This document shows, piece by piece, positions 24,076 through 34,285 of a DNA stretch of 64,000 bases (position 1 is the first letter of the stretch; each line of letters begins with the position of its first letter). A model generated the notes under the pieces. That model was not told where the DNA came from. It made no database searches and saw only the letters and a list, made by a program, of their open reading frames with translations. The stretch is taken from NCBI RefSeq assembly GCF_014207235.1, contig NZ_JACHDA010000003.1, positions 434,001 through 498,000 of the forward strand, read 5' to 3'. This DNA comes from Sphingopyxis sp. JAI128. GTDB taxonomy: Bacteria > Pseudomonadota > Alphaproteobacteria > Sphingomonadales > Sphingomonadaceae. The position numbers and the translations under genes were made by a program.

Positions 24076-25653
24076 TCAATTGTCCGCGACACGCACACCG
24101 TCGATGCAGCGCGCGATATGCCACGGATTGGCCGGCTTCAGCGCCGCCGGCAGCAGGCTTTCGGGCAGGTTCTGATAGCTGACCGGACGCAGGAAGCGTT
24201 CGATCGCGAGCGTGCCGACCGAGGTGCTGCGACCGTCGGATGTCGCGGGATAAGGCCCGCCATGCACCATCGCGCGACACACTTCGACCCCCGTCGGCCA
24301 GCCATTGGCGAGGATACGCCCCACCTTGCGTTCGATTTGCGGCAGCAGCCGCGCCGCCAGCACCTCGTCGTCGGCGTCGAGCTGGAGCGTCGCGGTGAGC
24401 TGGCCCTCTAGTCCCGCGACGACCGCCGCTACCTCGTCGACATCGCGGCAACGCACGATCACCGCCGACGAACCGAATACCTCATGACCCAATGAGGCAT
24501 CGGCGCGAAAGGTGGCGGCGTCGGTGACGAATAGCGCGCCGCGCGCTGCGCGGGCGCCGGGGCCGTCGGCACCGCGGGCGACGAGCTGCGTTCCCGCGTG
24601 CCGGTCGAGTGCCGCGACCCCGCTTTCAAAGCTTGCGTGGATCGCGGGGGTGAGCATCGTCGCCGGGGCAATGCCCGCCAGCGCCGCGCCCGCCGCCGCG
24701 ACGAAGCGGTCGAGTTCGGAGCCGCCGATCGCGACCAGCAGCCCGGGGTTGGTGCAAAATTGCCCCGCCCCCATCGTCAGCGACTGGGCAAAGGCCTCAC
24801 CCAGCGCTTCGGCGCGATTTTGCAACGCGGCAGGAAGCAGGATGACGGGGTGGATGCTGCTCATTTCGGCATAGACCGGGATCGGCTCGGCGCGCGCGGC
24901 GGCGATCCGCATCAGCGCCAGCCCGCCGCTGCGCGACCCGGTGAAACCGACCGCCCTGATCCGCGGATCCGCGACGAGCGCGGCGCCGAGCGCGTTCGAC
25001 GGTCCGGGGAGATAGGAAAAGACGCCTTCGTGCAGGCCGCAGCTTTCGACCGCCGCGCGGATCGCGCGCGCGACCAGTTCGCCCGTTCCGGGGTGCGCGG
25101 GGTGGCCCTTGACGACGACGGGGCAGCCGGCGGCAAACGCCGAAGCCGTGTCGCCGCCGGCGACCGAGAAGGCGAGCGGGAAATTGCTCGCGCCGAACAC
25201 CGCCACCGGGCCGAGCGCGACATGGCGGCGGCGCAGGTCGGGGCGCGGCAGCGGCGCGCGATCGGGCATCGCCGGGTCGATTGTCGCGTGCAGCCAGTCG
25301 CCCTCGCGCACGAAAGCGGCGAACATCCTGAGCTGTCCGATCGTGCGGCCGCGTTCCCCTTCGAGCCGCGCGCGCGGTAGGCCGCTCTCGGCCATCGCGC
25401 GCTCGATCAGCGCGTCGCCGGTCGCGGCGATCCCGTCGGCGATCGCCTCCAGAAAGGCGGCGCGTTCGCCGGGCGCGGTTTCGGAAAAGCTGGCGAAGGC
25501 CGCGTCGGCGAGCACGCAGGCACGGTCGACATGTCCGGGATCGGCCGCAGCGAACTTAGGTGCCATCGCCTCGCCGGTCGCGGGGTCGACCGCGGCAAAA
25601 CGTTCCGCCGAGCTATCTTCGGCCGCGCCGATCAGTATCGAACCAGCAATCAT
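24076..25653 (-). CDS. Alpha-ketoglutarate semialdehyde (2,5-dioxovalerate) dehydrogenase
   Basis: Oxidises 2,5-dioxopentanoate to 2-oxoglutarate with NAD(P)+, the last step of hydroxyproline, pentose and sugar-acid breakdown. The 525-residue product has the length of this aldehyde-dehydrogenase subfamily and shows [20 protein letters not shown] (about 148-167), [13 protein letters not shown] (about 232-244), the general base in [11 protein letters not shown] and the catalytic cysteine in [11 protein letters not shown] chose the ATG at 25653 because AAGGA lies at the right distance; the frame runs on upstream as a shadow. It stands alone on its strand, with a perfect GntR-type palindrome 98 bases upstream, and it supplies the missing last enzyme of the hydroxyproline genes at 59-64 kb. 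Confidence 0.9.
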   Translation of the reverse strand: MIAGSILIGAAEDSSAERFAAVDPATGEAMAPKFAAADPGHVDRACVLADAAFASFSETAPGERAAFLEAIADGIAATGDALIERAMAESGLPRARLEGERGRTIGQLRMFAAFVREGDWLHATIDPAMPDRAPLPRPDLRRRHVALGPVAVFGASNFPLAFSVAGGDTASAFAAGCPVVVKGHPAHPGTGELVARAIRAAVESCGLHEGVFSYLPGPSNALGAALVADPRIRAVGFTGSRSGGLALMRIAAARAEPIPVYAEMSSIHPVILLPAALQNRAEALGEAFAQSLTMGAGQFCTNPGLLVAIGGSELDRFVAAAGAALAGIAPATMLTPAIHASFESGVAALDRHAGTQLVARGADGPGARAARGALFVTDAATFRADASLGHEVFGSSAVIVRCRDVDEVAAVVAGLEGQLTATLQLDADDEVLAARLLPQIERKVGRILANGWPTGVEVCRAMVHGGPYPATSDGRSTSVGTLAIERFLRPVSYQNLPESLLPAALKPANPWHIARCIDGVRVADN

Positions 25654-25749
25654 AATATCTTCCTTCATCGTTCCGGGGGAGGAATGGGGCCGGGCGGCCC
25701 TGGGTGTTTTCGTGGTGGCGGGCGATTCCGCGCGGAGCGCCTTAGTTGC

Positions 25750-25761
25750 ATCGTATACGAT
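25750..25761. promoter_or_regulatory. Predicted GntR operator, site 3 (ATCGTATACGAT, perfect palindrome)
   Basis: The only perfect 12-base palindrome of the set. It lies between the minus-strand semialdehyde dehydrogenase (start 25653) and the plus-strand LuxR-type gene (start 25854), about 95 bases from each, so it could control either or both. Confidence 0.65.
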
Positions 25762-25853
25762 TTTGGTCAAGGCGCGGCGACTGTTTCCGCAACGGCGCGA
25801 AAACCGATCGACCTGCGCTGGGCCTGCCGCGTCGCACACGGCAGCATTGCCCG

Positions 25854-26507
25854 GTGAGTGACGCCGGGGGCCATATCCATCTCGTCCTGCCCGACCCGGT
25901 CGAGCGTGCAGCCTGTTTTCGCCTGCTCGCGGGCGGCGGCGAGCGCATCGTTCGCAGCTTTGCAAGCGCGGACGACTGGATCGATGCCGGCGCCGACCGC
26001 GACGGCGGCTTCCTGCTCTTTCACTGGCGCCAGCCGGGCCGGATGAGCGGCGCGGCGCTGCTCGAGCGCGTGGCGGGACGCGCGGGAACGACGATCTTCG
26101 TCGCCGCCGACCGGCTCGATATCGCCGAATCGCGCGCGATCCTTCGCGGCGGAGCCCAGGACCTGCTGCCCGCGCCGCTCGATCCTGGCCTTGTCCGCCG
26201 GGCGATCGATCGGTCGCTCGGCGACTGGCGTCTGCGGCAGGACCGGCTGGCGCGGCATCGCGAGGCCGAAGAACGGCTGGCGACGCTGACGCCGCGCGAA
26301 CGCGACATATTGGACGCCATCGCGGCCGGGCTCGGCAACAAGGCAATCGCACGGCAGCTCGCGCTCAGCCCGCGGACGGTCGAGGTGCATCGCGCCAATA
26401 TCATGCGCCGCGCGGGCGCGGGCAATGTCGCAGAATTGCTGCGCCTGCGCTTCATCGCCGAATATGCCGACGCGCCGCCGGCCAATCCGGTCCGTTTCGG
26501 TGCATGA
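25854..26507 (+). CDS. LuxR/FixJ-type regulator with a degenerate receiver domain
   Basis: A 217-residue protein built like FixJ: an N-terminal receiver-like domain (about 7-122), a linker helix (about 124-142) and a LuxR-type helix-turn-helix ([22 protein letters not shown] and [22 protein letters not shown], about 145-198). The receiver has lost its phosphorylation residues: the acceptor aspartate is H57 in [13 protein letters not shown], the conserved lysine is A107 in LLPAPLD, and the acidic pair reads LP in VLPDP. Phosphorylation control is therefore unlikely. The GTG at 25854 is the best start, although its ribosome binding site is poor. No histidine kinase is nearby. Divergent placement suggests a link to the dehydrogenase gene. 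Confidence 0.82.
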   Translation: MSDAGGHIHLVLPDPVERAACFRLLAGGGERIVRSFASADDWIDAGADRDGGFLLFHWRQPGRMSGAALLERVAGRAGTTIFVAADRLDIAESRAILRGGAQDLLPAPLDPGLVRRAIDRSLGDWRLRQDRLARHREAEERLATLTPRERDILDAIAAGLGNKAIARQLALSPRTVEVHRANIMRRAGAGNVAELLRLRFIAEYADAPPANPVRFGA

Positions 26508-26644
26508 TCGCGGTGCCCCCCCGGCCGACGCAGCTGCAACGCCCCTATAAGGATGATGAACGGCGCACCGCCTTTGAGTTGGTCCCCATGGGCGCTGCCG
26601 TTCATCCGCGCGGGGTCAACCCCACCTGACCCCGCGCAACCGAC

Positions 26645-26678
26645 AGGGCCGGCGGAGATGTTCCTTTCCGTCGGCCCT
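26645..26678. terminator. Hairpin between convergent genes
   Basis: Stem AGGGCCGGCGGA (26645-26656) pairs with TCCGTCGGCCCT (26667-26678) with one G-U pair. It lies between the LuxR-type gene and the acyltransferase-like gene, touching the latter's stop. A good T tract is missing on both strands, so termination is uncertain. Confidence 0.4.
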
Positions 26679-27729
26679 ATTGCGTTCCGGTAACGAGTTC
26701 GCGCTGTTCGGCGCGGCCCATCGACAGCAGCACGGGGTCGGCCGCCTGCCGCGCGGCGAAATCGGCCTTGCTCGCGATCCCCTGCCAGCCGATGCCGATC
26801 AGCGACTGCGCGATCGCGCCGCCCAGCGTGTCGCCCGGGCCGGGCAGGATCACGACGTCGGGCGCATATTCGCGCATCGCCACCTGCAACGACAGCGCGA
26901 AATCATAAGGGGCGAGGATTTGGTGCCCAAAGCTGTAATCCCACAGGTCGGCGGGGTCTGCCGAAAAGCAGCGCCAGACATGGCCGCGGCCATCGACCAT
27001 CGGCAGCGCGGAACGTCCGAACAGCGACGGCGGCAGTTCGGCCTTCGCCTTGTCCGAGCTGCCGAACATCAGCGGCGTGTGGAAGGGTCCGTGCCCCGCA
27101 AGGCGCAGCGGATCGCGCCCCGGCGTCGGCGGCGCTTCGGCGAGCAAGGCGGCAAGGCCTTCCTCATTGCCCGCGAACACCAGCATCCCGGCGAGGTCGA
27201 TCGACAACGCGAGCGCGTGGTTCGCGCGAACGTCAATATCGGCGACAAGGTCGAACAGCCTCTCGCGAAGGTCGGCGACCGGACGCCAATCCTCATCGAC
27301 CACCTGCAGCAATATCTGCCCGCCGGGGCCGTGCGTCTGGCTGTTGAGCCCCATCGCGTTCGCGATACGGAACCCATCTTCGATCGATACCGCGCCGCCG
27401 AGCGCGAGCGCGCTGTACCACCCCATCGAATTGCCCGCCACGGCAACTACGTCGAACGTGTCGCGGTCGATGCTGAGCCAGTCGAGTGCGGTCGCAGAGT
27501 AGATCAACGGCGCCGCCACATCGCCGCGCATATGCGTCGAAACGCTGAAGCGGTCGGCGCCGTCGAGCTCGGTAACGGTCGACTGGCCGCGGTCGCGGCG
27601 CTGGGCATCGAAGTTCGCGATCTGCGCCGCGAAGCGCGCGCCGTGCAGCCGCCCGATACTGCCGAGTTCGCCCTTGCCATAGGTTCCGCGCCCCGGCGCG
27701 ACGACCAGCGCGGTCTTGCGCGCGCTCAT
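26677..27729 (-). CDS. ACP S-malonyltransferase-like acyltransferase lacking the malonate-binding Arg
   Basis: A 350-residue protein with the FabD fold: a nucleophile elbow GNSMGWYSALALGG with S101, where the family usually has GHSLGEYSAL, and the catalytic histidine H217 in GPFHTPLM. The N-terminal GQGSQ motif is replaced by APGRGTYGKG, and the conserved arginine that holds the malonyl carboxylate is M126 in RIANAMGLNSQ. Without it the enzyme probably does not prefer malonyl groups; a plain acyl group or a non-enzymatic role is possible. The ATG overlaps the E1 gene's stop (ATGA), so the two are coupled. No acyl carrier protein or ketosynthase gene is nearby. Confidence 0.75.
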   Translation of the reverse strand: MSARKTALVVAPGRGTYGKGELGSIGRLHGARFAAQIANFDAQRRDRGQSTVTELDGADRFSVSTHMRGDVAAPLIYSATALDWLSIDRDTFDVVAVAGNSMGWYSALALGGAVSIEDGFRIANAMGLNSQTHGPGGQILLQVVDEDWRPVADLRERLFDLVADIDVRANHALALSIDLAGMLVFAGNEEGLAALLAEAPPTPGRDPLRLAGHGPFHTPLMFGSSDKAKAELPPSLFGRSALPMVDGRGHVWRCFSADPADLWDYSFGHQILAPYDFALSLQVAMREYAPDVVILPGPGDTLGGAIAQSLIGIGWQGIASKADFAARQAADPVLLSMGRAEQRELVTGTQ

Positions 27730-29927
27730 GCCAGAAGCTCCTTCGCGGCGGCATAGATCGAATCGCGGCTCGGCAGCGTCAGTGTCGCCGCCTTGCCGAG
27801 CGGGATGAAGCTGTCGTCGGCGGCAATCCGCTTCAACTTCTTCTCGGGTGTGCGTTCGACGAAGGTCGCCATCAGCGCTTCGCTCTGCGAGCCGGTGATG
27901 CGGCATTCGTCGACGATCAGGATGCGTTTCGCATCGCCGACGGCCGCCACCAGTTTCTCTTCGTCGACCGGGCCGAGCCAACGCAGGTCGATGACGCGCG
28001 CCTTGACCCCATCGGCAGCGAGCAATTTTTCGGCCTGGCGCGAGAGATAATAACCATTGCCATAGGTGACGATCGCCAGGTCGGAGCCATCGCCATGGAC
28101 GCCGACGTCGCCGAAGGCGATCGGAGCGCCCGCGCCCGGCGCCTCATAGACGCTGGTCCACAGGCCGTCGCCCTCTTCGTGGAGGTCGCGGGTCATATAG
28201 AGCGCGATCGGTTCGACGAAGACGACGACGCGCTGTTCCTCGCGCGCCAGCCGCACGCATTCGCGCAGCATCGCCACCGCGTCGCGGCCATTGGACGGCA
28301 CCGCGAGAATCACTCCGGGGATATCGCGGAAGACTGCAAGGCTGTTGTCGTTGTGGAAGTGACCGCCGAAACCCTTTTGATACCCCAGCCCCGCGATGCG
28401 GATCACCATCGGGTTGGTATATTGGCCGTCGGAGAAGAAGCTCAATGTCGCCGCCTCGCCGCGGATCTGGTCCTCCGCATTATGGACATAGGCAAGGAAC
28501 TGGATTTCGGGCATCGGCACGAACCCATTGTGCGCCATGCCGATCGCAAGCCCGAGGATCGCCTGCTCGTCGAGCAACGTGTTGATCACGCGCGACAAGC
28601 CGAAGCGCTGGTGGAGCTTGGCGGTGACGTTGTAGACGCCGCCCTTGGGCCCGACATCCTCGCCCATCACGGCGATTTCCTTATGCGCAAGCATCAGGTC
28701 GGCGAGCGTCCAGGAGAGAAGCCGCGCCATATGCATCGGCTTGTCCATCTGGCCCGCGTCGCTGCCGAACATCGCCTTGCGATCCTCGTCCGACGGCGTG
28801 TTCGCGCGCGTCAAATCGCGCTTCGGCGGGATCAGGCTTTGCATCACCTGCGCCGGCGTCGTGATCTTGGGCCGCAGGATCGCCGCCTCGGCCTGCCGCG
28901 CCAGCGTCGCGCCGATCTTCTCATAGGCTTCGGCGATCTCGCCGGGCGTCATCCAGCCCTGCTCGGCCATCAGCGCCGCGCCCTTCAGCAGCGGATCGCG
29001 CGCTTCGTCGGCCTCGATCAGCGCCTTGGGAAGATAGGCGCCCTGCACGTCCGAACCGGCGTGACCGTAAAGCCGCACCGTTGCCATGTGCAGGAATACC
29101 GGCTTGCGCGTGCGCCGCGCATAGTCGGCGGCTTCCTTCGCGCCGGAATAGGCCGCGGCGAGGTCGGTGCCGTCGCATTTGATATAGTGCAGCCCCGCGC
29201 GGTGGCGGAACTGCGCCTCGATCCAGCCCGTCGGGGTGCGCGTCGAAATGCCGATGCCATTGTCCTCGCACAGGAAGATCAGCGGCATGGGAGAACCCTG
29301 GAACGCCGCCCAACCCGCGGTGTTGAACGCCCCCTGCGCCGTCGAATGGTTCGCCGAGGCATCGCCGAAGCTTGTCAGCACCACTGCATCGTCGGGCAGC
29401 GGCAAATCCTTCATCCCTTGCCGCCGCGCAATCCCGATCGAGAAGGCCGCTCCGACCGCCTTGGGAAGGTGCGAGGCGATCGTCGAGGTTTGCGGCGGGA
29501 TGGCGAGCGGTTTCGAGCCGATGACCTTGTGCCGGCCGCCGGAAATCGAATCCTCGGACGAGGCGGCGAAGCTCAGCAGCATATCCCATGTCGGGGTCCC
29601 GCCCGGAAGCTGGCGCGCGCGATGGAGCTGGAAGGCGTTCGAGCGATAGTGGAGGAACGCCATGTCGGTAACGCGCAGCGCCGCGGCGACCGCGGCATTG
29701 CCCTCGTGCCCCGAAGATCCGATCGTGTAGAAACCCTCGCCGCGCGCCTGAAGGTGGCGCGAAAGCCGGTCCATCTGGCGGCTGGTGAGCTGCGACAGGA
29801 AGATGTCGGTCGCCTCTGCCCGCGACAGGCCCGCTGCCGCCGGATCGGGCGCGTCGGCCCGGCCGGGCAAGCGTCCCGCCGCCAGCGCCGCGAGGAATTT
29901 TTCATGTACCGCTTGCGCCGCGTCCAC
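27726..29927 (-). CDS. Fused 2-oxoacid dehydrogenase E1 alpha-beta (2-oxoisovalerate dehydrogenase-like)
   Basis: A 733-residue thiamine-diphosphate enzyme that joins E1 alpha (about 1-380) and E1 beta (about 395-733). The alpha part shows SSGHEGNAAVAAALRVTDM (about 71-89) and the TPP/Mg motif from GDAS at 188 to EDNG at 221. The beta part has MGEDVGPKGGVYNVTAKL, NTLLDEQAILGLAIGMA and the end of the usual E1 beta domain. E1 decarboxylates a 2-oxoacid and passes the acyl group to a lipoyl E2, but no E2 or E3 gene is in the window. It starts at GTG (29927) behind AGGAGAG and is coupled to the acyltransferase-like gene. The substrate is unknown; branched-chain 2-oxoacids are likeliest by family. 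Confidence 0.85.
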   Translation of the reverse strand: MDAAQAVHEKFLAALAAGRLPGRADAPDPAAAGLSRAEATDIFLSQLTSRQMDRLSRHLQARGEGFYTIGSSGHEGNAAVAAALRVTDMAFLHYRSNAFQLHRARQLPGGTPTWDMLLSFAASSEDSISGGRHKVIGSKPLAIPPQTSTIASHLPKAVGAAFSIGIARRQGMKDLPLPDDAVVLTSFGDASANHSTAQGAFNTAGWAAFQGSPMPLIFLCEDNGIGISTRTPTGWIEAQFRHRAGLHYIKCDGTDLAAAYSGAKEAADYARRTRKPVFLHMATVRLYGHAGSDVQGAYLPKALIEADEARDPLLKGAALMAEQGWMTPGEIAEAYEKIGATLARQAEAAILRPKITTPAQVMQSLIPPKRDLTRANTPSDEDRKAMFGSDAGQMDKPMHMARLLSWTLADLMLAHKEIAVMGEDVGPKGGVYNVTAKLHQRFGLSRVINTLLDEQAILGLAIGMAHNGFVPMPEIQFLAYVHNAEDQIRGEAATLSFFSDGQYTNPMVIRIAGLGYQKGFGGHFHNDNSLAVFRDIPGVILAVPSNGRDAVAMLRECVRLAREEQRVVVFVEPIALYMTRDLHEEGDGLWTSVYEAPGAGAPIAFGDVGVHGDGSDLAIVTYGNGYYLSRQAEKLLAADGVKARVIDLRWLGPVDEEKLVAAVGDAKRILIVDECRITGSQSEALMATFVERTPEKKLKRIAADDSFIPLGKAATLTLPSRDSIYAAAKELLA

Positions 29928-30092
29928 CTGTCTCTCCTGTATCGCGGCGCTGGTTACGAGCGTAACGAACCGGCCGATTTCGCCGCGCGCTAGAACGGGG
30001 CCGCCCGGCGCGCAAGCATCTCTTGCCTTGCCTCACCCGCTCGCGCTACCACCATTGCCGATGAACGACCGGGGCGGGACCACAATTTCAAC

Positions 30093-30788
30093 ATGATATC
30101 CTTGTGGATCGCACAAGCCTCGACCGCGTCGGACCCGCAGAGTGCGGGATGGCTGGTCGATCCCGAACTGGTCGATCCTGCCTATAGCCAGACGATCGCG
30201 GGGGGCGAGATCCAGACCGGCTTCCCCCCGCCACCGCCGCCGCCCGACGTGCCCGAATGGCTGAAGTCGCTGACCGAGGCGATCGGCAGTTTTTTCCGGT
30301 GGAGCGCGCCGGCGGCCACGCCGCTGTTGTGGATCGCGGTGACCATGATCGCATTGCTGCTGCTTTATTTCTTCATCCCTGGCTTCGCCCGCTGGGTCGA
30401 CGCCCTTCGCTTCCGTCGCAAGCCCGAAGGTGACGAGGGACCGGACGGCCTCGGGCTGGCCGAGGCGGGCGCGGCGCGCGCGCTGCTCGCCGAGGCCGAC
30501 GCGCTGGCCGCCGAGGGCCGCTTTGCCGAAGCGGTCCACCTGCTGCTCTATCGCAGCGTCGAGGATATCGAGGGCCGGCGCCCGGGGCTGGTGAAGCCCG
30601 CGATGACCTCGCGCGAGCTCGCCGAAGCCCGCGACCTGCCCTCGGTTGCGCGCGACGCGTTCAGCCGTATCGCGCGCGCAGTCGAAATCAGTCTGTTCGG
30701 CGGCCGCGCGATCGACAGCGACGCTTGGAGCCGGTGCCGCGCCGCCTATGCTGAAATGACGGTGCCGCAGAATTGGACGCGGGCATGA
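30093..30788 (+). CDS. DUF4129 domain protein
   Basis: A 231-residue membrane protein opening a chain of overlapping genes. It has a polar N-terminal half with a proline run (FPPPPPPPDVPEWL, about 50-63), one transmembrane helix (ATPLLWIAVTMIALLLLYFFI, about 76-96) and a C-terminal DUF4129 domain (AEGRFAEAVHLLLYRSVEDIE and REL near the middle, then AFSRIARAVEISLFGGRAID). DUF4129 is often linked to transglutaminase-like proteins or to MoxR-DUF58 clusters, as here. It overlaps the next gene by ATGA. Function unknown. Confidence 0.82.
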   Translation: MISLWIAQASTASDPQSAGWLVDPELVDPAYSQTIAGGEIQTGFPPPPPPPDVPEWLKSLTEAIGSFFRWSAPAATPLLWIAVTMIALLLLYFFIPGFARWVDALRFRRKPEGDEGPDGLGLAEAGAARALLAEADALAAEGRFAEAVHLLLYRSVEDIEGRRPGLVKPAMTSRELAEARDLPSVARDAFSRIARAVEISLFGGRAIDSDAWSRCRAAYAEMTVPQNWTRA

Positions 30789-32020
30789 GCGGCGCCGACA
30801 CCAGCGATCACGGGTTCAACCCCCGGCTGATGGCCGGGCTGGTCGCGATCGGCGTCATCGCCTTCATTGCGCTCTGGGCGCTGATCGCGCTCGGCCCCCA
30901 GCTTTCGAGCGGCAATGACGGCGGCGGCCACGCGCTGTCGAAAGCCGCGCCGGGCTATGCCGGGATTGTCGATTTGGTCGAACGCGCCGGGGCTAGTGTC
31001 GAACTGCGGCGCAGCGAAGAGGCACCCTTCTACGACGGCGAGTGGCGCGAGCTGCTCGTCCTGACGCCGACCCATCGGACTAAACCCGACGAAATCGCCC
31101 GCATCCTCAAGGGGCGTCGCGGCGGGCCGGTGCTGATCGTCTTGCCCAAATGGCAGACGGGCAAGCATCCCGAAAAGCCCGGCTGGGCCGCGGGCGGCTT
31201 TCCATTGACCCCCTCGCCCCGCCTGCTGCCCCCGATCGCTGGAAACGTCGAACGGATCGCCAGCGAACCCCATGCGCGGGGCGCCGCCGCGACGGGGACC
31301 GTTGCCGGGCACCGCCTGTCGGTCCCGCTCCGCGGTCTTCGCTCGCAAATCCTCGTCGCCGACGATTTCGATACGCTCGTCGGCTTTCCCCACGGCGGGG
31401 CGCTGCTTGCGAAGCATCGCCGCGACAATATCTATATCCTGTCCGACCCCGACCTTTTGAACAACCTCGCCTTTGCCGATCGCGACAGCGCGCGGGCGGC
31501 CGCCATGCTGATCGACTCCGTCGCCGAGGATGCCGAAGCCGACGCGCTGGCGTTCGACCTGACGCTCAATGGTTTCGGCAGCGGGCGCTCGTTGCTGCGT
31601 TTCGCCTTCGTCCCGCCCTTCATCGGCATCACGCTCTGCTTGATCGCGGCTGGACTGCTGGCGCTGTGGCAGGCGTGGATGCGCTTTGGCCCGGCGCTCC
31701 GCCCCGGACGCGCAATCCCGGTGTCGAAGGCCGCGCTGATCGCGAACAGCGCCGATCTGATCAAGCAGGCGCGGCGCGAACTCGACGGGGCGGACGCCTT
31801 TGTGAAGAGCCAGCGCATCGCGATCGCACGCCGTCTGCACGCCCCAGCCGGGCTGGGCGATGCCGAAACTGACGCGTGGATCGACCGGCATCTGCGCAAG
31901 GACAGCGAGCTTTTTTCGAGCCTTGCGCAGCGCCTGCCGCTCGCGCGCAACACCCATGAATTTCTAGAGGGCGCACAGGCGCTGCACGACATCAGGAAGG
32001 ATCTACTCCGTGACGGCTAA
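30785..32020 (+). CDS. DUF4350 domain protein
   Basis: A 411-residue membrane protein with a helix near residues 16-38 ([21 protein letters not shown]), a soluble DUF4350-type region ([21 protein letters not shown], then [19 protein letters not shown]), a second helix near 276-296 ([20 protein letters not shown]) and a cytoplasmic tail. The upstream ORF could begin 12 bases earlier, but the ATG at 30785 overlaps the preceding stop. Such proteins occur with MoxR ATPases and DUF58 proteins; the job is unknown. Confidence 0.82.
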   Translation: MSGADTSDHGFNPRLMAGLVAIGVIAFIALWALIALGPQLSSGNDGGGHALSKAAPGYAGIVDLVERAGASVELRRSEEAPFYDGEWRELLVLTPTHRTKPDEIARILKGRRGGPVLIVLPKWQTGKHPEKPGWAAGGFPLTPSPRLLPPIAGNVERIASEPHARGAAATGTVAGHRLSVPLRGLRSQILVADDFDTLVGFPHGGALLAKHRRDNIYILSDPDLLNNLAFADRDSARAAAMLIDSVAEDAEADALAFDLTLNGFGSGRSLLRFAFVPPFIGITLCLIAAGLLALWQAWMRFGPALRPGRAIPVSKAALIANSADLIKQARRELDGADAFVKSQRIAIARRLHAPAGLGDAETDAWIDRHLRKDSELFSSLAQRLPLARNTHEFLEGAQALHDIRKDLLRDG

Positions 32021-32972
32021 TATCGAGGACGTGCGGGCACTCGGCGCCGCGATCGAGGGCGAAGTCGCGAAAGCCGTGTTCGGGCAGGGCCCGCTGACCC
32101 GCATGGTGACCATCGCGCTGCTCGCGGGCGGCCATGTGTTGCTCGAAGGCCCGCCGGGAACTGCAAAGACCCTGCTCGCCCAAGCCTTCGCGCGCGCGAC
32201 GGGGCTCGATTTCGGGCGCATCCAGTTCACCCCCGACCTGATGCCCGGCGACATTTTGGGATCGAACCTGTTCAACTTCCAGACGTCGAGCTTCACGCTC
32301 ACCAAGGGCCCGATCTTCACCGAGTTGCTGCTCGCCGACGAAATCAACCGCACCCCGCCCAAGACGCAGGCGGCGCTGCTCGAGGCGATGCAGGAACGGC
32401 GCGTGACGATCAATGGCGAACCGCACGCGATGAGCCCGCGCTTCACCGTGCTGGCGACGCAGAACCCGATCGAACAGCAAGGCGTCTATCCGCTGCCCGA
32501 GGCGCAGCTCGATCGCTTCCTGTTCAAGCTCGTCGTCGATTATCCCGACGCCGCCGAGGAACGCCGCATCGTCGCCGACCATGGGGGCCGCTTCAAAAGC
32601 CCGGCGGTCGGCGATTTCGGAGTCGCGCAGGTCGCCGATAGCCGGACGATCGAAGCCGCGATCGACAGGATCGGAACGGTCCGGCTCGCCGAGGAGATCG
32701 TCGATTATATCGTCCGCCTCGTCCGCGCGACGCGCGAGAGCGCCGACCTCGAATGCGGCGCCAGCCCCCGCGCTGCGACATTGCTCGCCCGCGCGGCCTG
32801 CGCCGCGGCGGCGCTCGACGGGCGCGACTATGTGATCCCCGACGATATCCAGCGCCTCGCCGCCGGGGTGCTGCGCCACCGCGTCATCCTGTCGGCGGCG
32901 GCCGAGATCGAGGGCCGTAATGTCGAGCAGGTCGTTGCGGCGCTGCTCGAACGCGAGGAAGTCCCGCGGTGA
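32010..32972 (+). CDS. MoxR family AAA+ ATPase
   Basis: A 320-residue ATPase that probably acts as a chaperone for the neighbouring DUF58 and membrane proteins. Walker A is [19 protein letters not shown] (about 48-66), Walker [22 protein letters not shown] (about 109-129), with sensor 1 in [24 protein letters not shown] and a C-terminal AAA lid with HRVILS. It starts at GTG 32010 behind AGGAAGGA and overlaps the preceding gene by 11 bases. MoxR proteins usually pair with VWA or DUF58 partners, which matches the next gene. Confidence 0.93.
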   Translation: MTANIEDVRALGAAIEGEVAKAVFGQGPLTRMVTIALLAGGHVLLEGPPGTAKTLLAQAFARATGLDFGRIQFTPDLMPGDILGSNLFNFQTSSFTLTKGPIFTELLLADEINRTPPKTQAALLEAMQERRVTINGEPHAMSPRFTVLATQNPIEQQGVYPLPEAQLDRFLFKLVVDYPDAAEERRIVADHGGRFKSPAVGDFGVAQVADSRTIEAAIDRIGTVRLAEEIVDYIVRLVRATRESADLECGASPRAATLLARAACAAAALDGRDYVIPDDIQRLAAGVLRHRVILSAAAEIEGRNVEQVVAALLEREEVPR

Positions 32973-34285
32973 TCTATCCGACGCGGCGGGCGATATATCT
33001 GCTGCTGCTGGGCGCCCCGATGGCGCTTGCGCTCGGGCTTGTGCGGCCCGAACTATGGCTCGTCGCGCCCGGCTGGATCGCCGTCATCATCGCGTGCCTG
33101 TTTCTCGACGCCATCGCGGGAGCGAGCCCGCGCCAGCTCAGTCTCGACGCGCGCTTTCCGCATCAGGTCGGCGTCGGCGACCGCTTCGACCTGTCGCTCG
33201 CCGCCGGCGGTGCTGCGGTTCCCCCGCGCGCCGAAATCGCGCTCGCGCTCGACGAGCGACTGGCGGAAGGCGGGCGCCTTGCCGGCGACATGCGCCGGAC
33301 CGACGCCGGCGACCGGCTGCTGCGCACCATCCCCCTCGCCGCGTCGCGGCGCGGACAAGCGCGGATCGAGGCGCTGTGGGTCCGCTGGGCGGGTCCACTC
33401 GGCCTGCTTTGGAAACAGCGCAAATTTCCGATCGACGGCGCGATCGATGTCGTCCCCAGCCTGCGCGCGGTGACCGAGGAGGGCAGCCGCCTGTTCCAGC
33501 GCAACAGCTGGTTCGGGCTGCGCCAGCAGCGCCTGCGCGGCGAAGGTACCGAGTTCGAAGCGCTCGCCGAATATCAGCCAGGGATGGACCGGCGCGCGAT
33601 CGACTGGAACGCGTCGGCGCGCCACGTCAAGCTGCTCGCCAAGGAATATCGCGTCGAGCGCGACAATCGCGTCGTTCTGGCGATCGACAGCGGGCGCACG
33701 ATGGCCGAACCCGTCGGCGACATGCCGCGCGTCGACCGCGCGGTGTCGGCGGCACTGCTACTCGCCTATGTTGGGCTGAAGATGAACGACCGGGTCAGCC
33801 TGTTCTCCTTCGCCGCCAAGCCGCACACGCTGACCCCCGCCTATATGCACACGCAGGATTTCCCGGCGCTGCAACGCGCTGCGAGTCTGATCGACTATGC
33901 GCATGTCGAGAGCAATTTCACCCTCGCGCTCACCACGCTGAGCGCGCAGCTCAACCGCCGCTCGCTGATCATCCTGTTTACCGAATTTACCGACGCGACG
34001 AGCGCCGCCCTGATGATCCGGGCGGCCGGGCGGCTGGTCAAGAAACACCGGCTGCTGTTCGTCGTGATCCGCGACGAGGAGGTCGAGAGCGAGGAACGCC
34101 GCCGCCCCGAGACCGGCGCCGACGTCACCCGCGCGAACGTCGCGGCGGCGATGCTGCGCGATCGCCTGCTGGTGATCGCGCGGCTCCAGCGGCTGGGCGC
34201 CGACGTCATCGAGGTGCCCGCCGACGCGATGGGAGCGAGCGCGGTCGAAGCCTATCTCGGCATCAAAAGGGCAGGCAGCCTGTGA
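32969..34285 (+). CDS. DUF58 domain protein (VWA-like), MoxR partner
   Basis: A 438-residue protein with two N-terminal transmembrane helices (about residues 8-50, including [16 protein letters not shown] and [16 protein letters not shown]) and a C-terminal DUF58 domain whose hallmark [23 protein letters not shown] lies near 190-213. It continues into a VWA-like region ([18 protein letters not shown] and [17 protein letters not shown]). DUF58 proteins act with MoxR ATPases, coded directly upstream. It starts at GTG 32969 and overlaps both neighbours by four bases. Confidence 0.9.
   Translation: MIYPTRRAIYLLLLGAPMALALGLVRPELWLVAPGWIAVIIACLFLDAIAGASPRQLSLDARFPHQVGVGDRFDLSLAAGGAAVPPRAEIALALDERLAEGGRLAGDMRRTDAGDRLLRTIPLAASRRGQARIEALWVRWAGPLGLLWKQRKFPIDGAIDVVPSLRAVTEEGSRLFQRNSWFGLRQQRLRGEGTEFEALAEYQPGMDRRAIDWNASARHVKLLAKEYRVERDNRVVLAIDSGRTMAEPVGDMPRVDRAVSAALLLAYVGLKMNDRVSLFSFAAKPHTLTPAYMHTQDFPALQRAASLIDYAHVESNFTLALTTLSAQLNRRSLIILFTEFTDATSAALMIRAAGRLVKKHRLLFVVIRDEEVESEERRRPETGADVTRANVAAAMLRDRLLVIARLQRLGADVIEVPADAMGASAVEAYLGIKRAGSL

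Noticed and set aside
28095..29993. A 632-codon plus-strand frame over the E1 gene
   Set aside because: The E1 protein on the other strand carries all family motifs; the plus-strand frame is an Arg/His-rich shadow.
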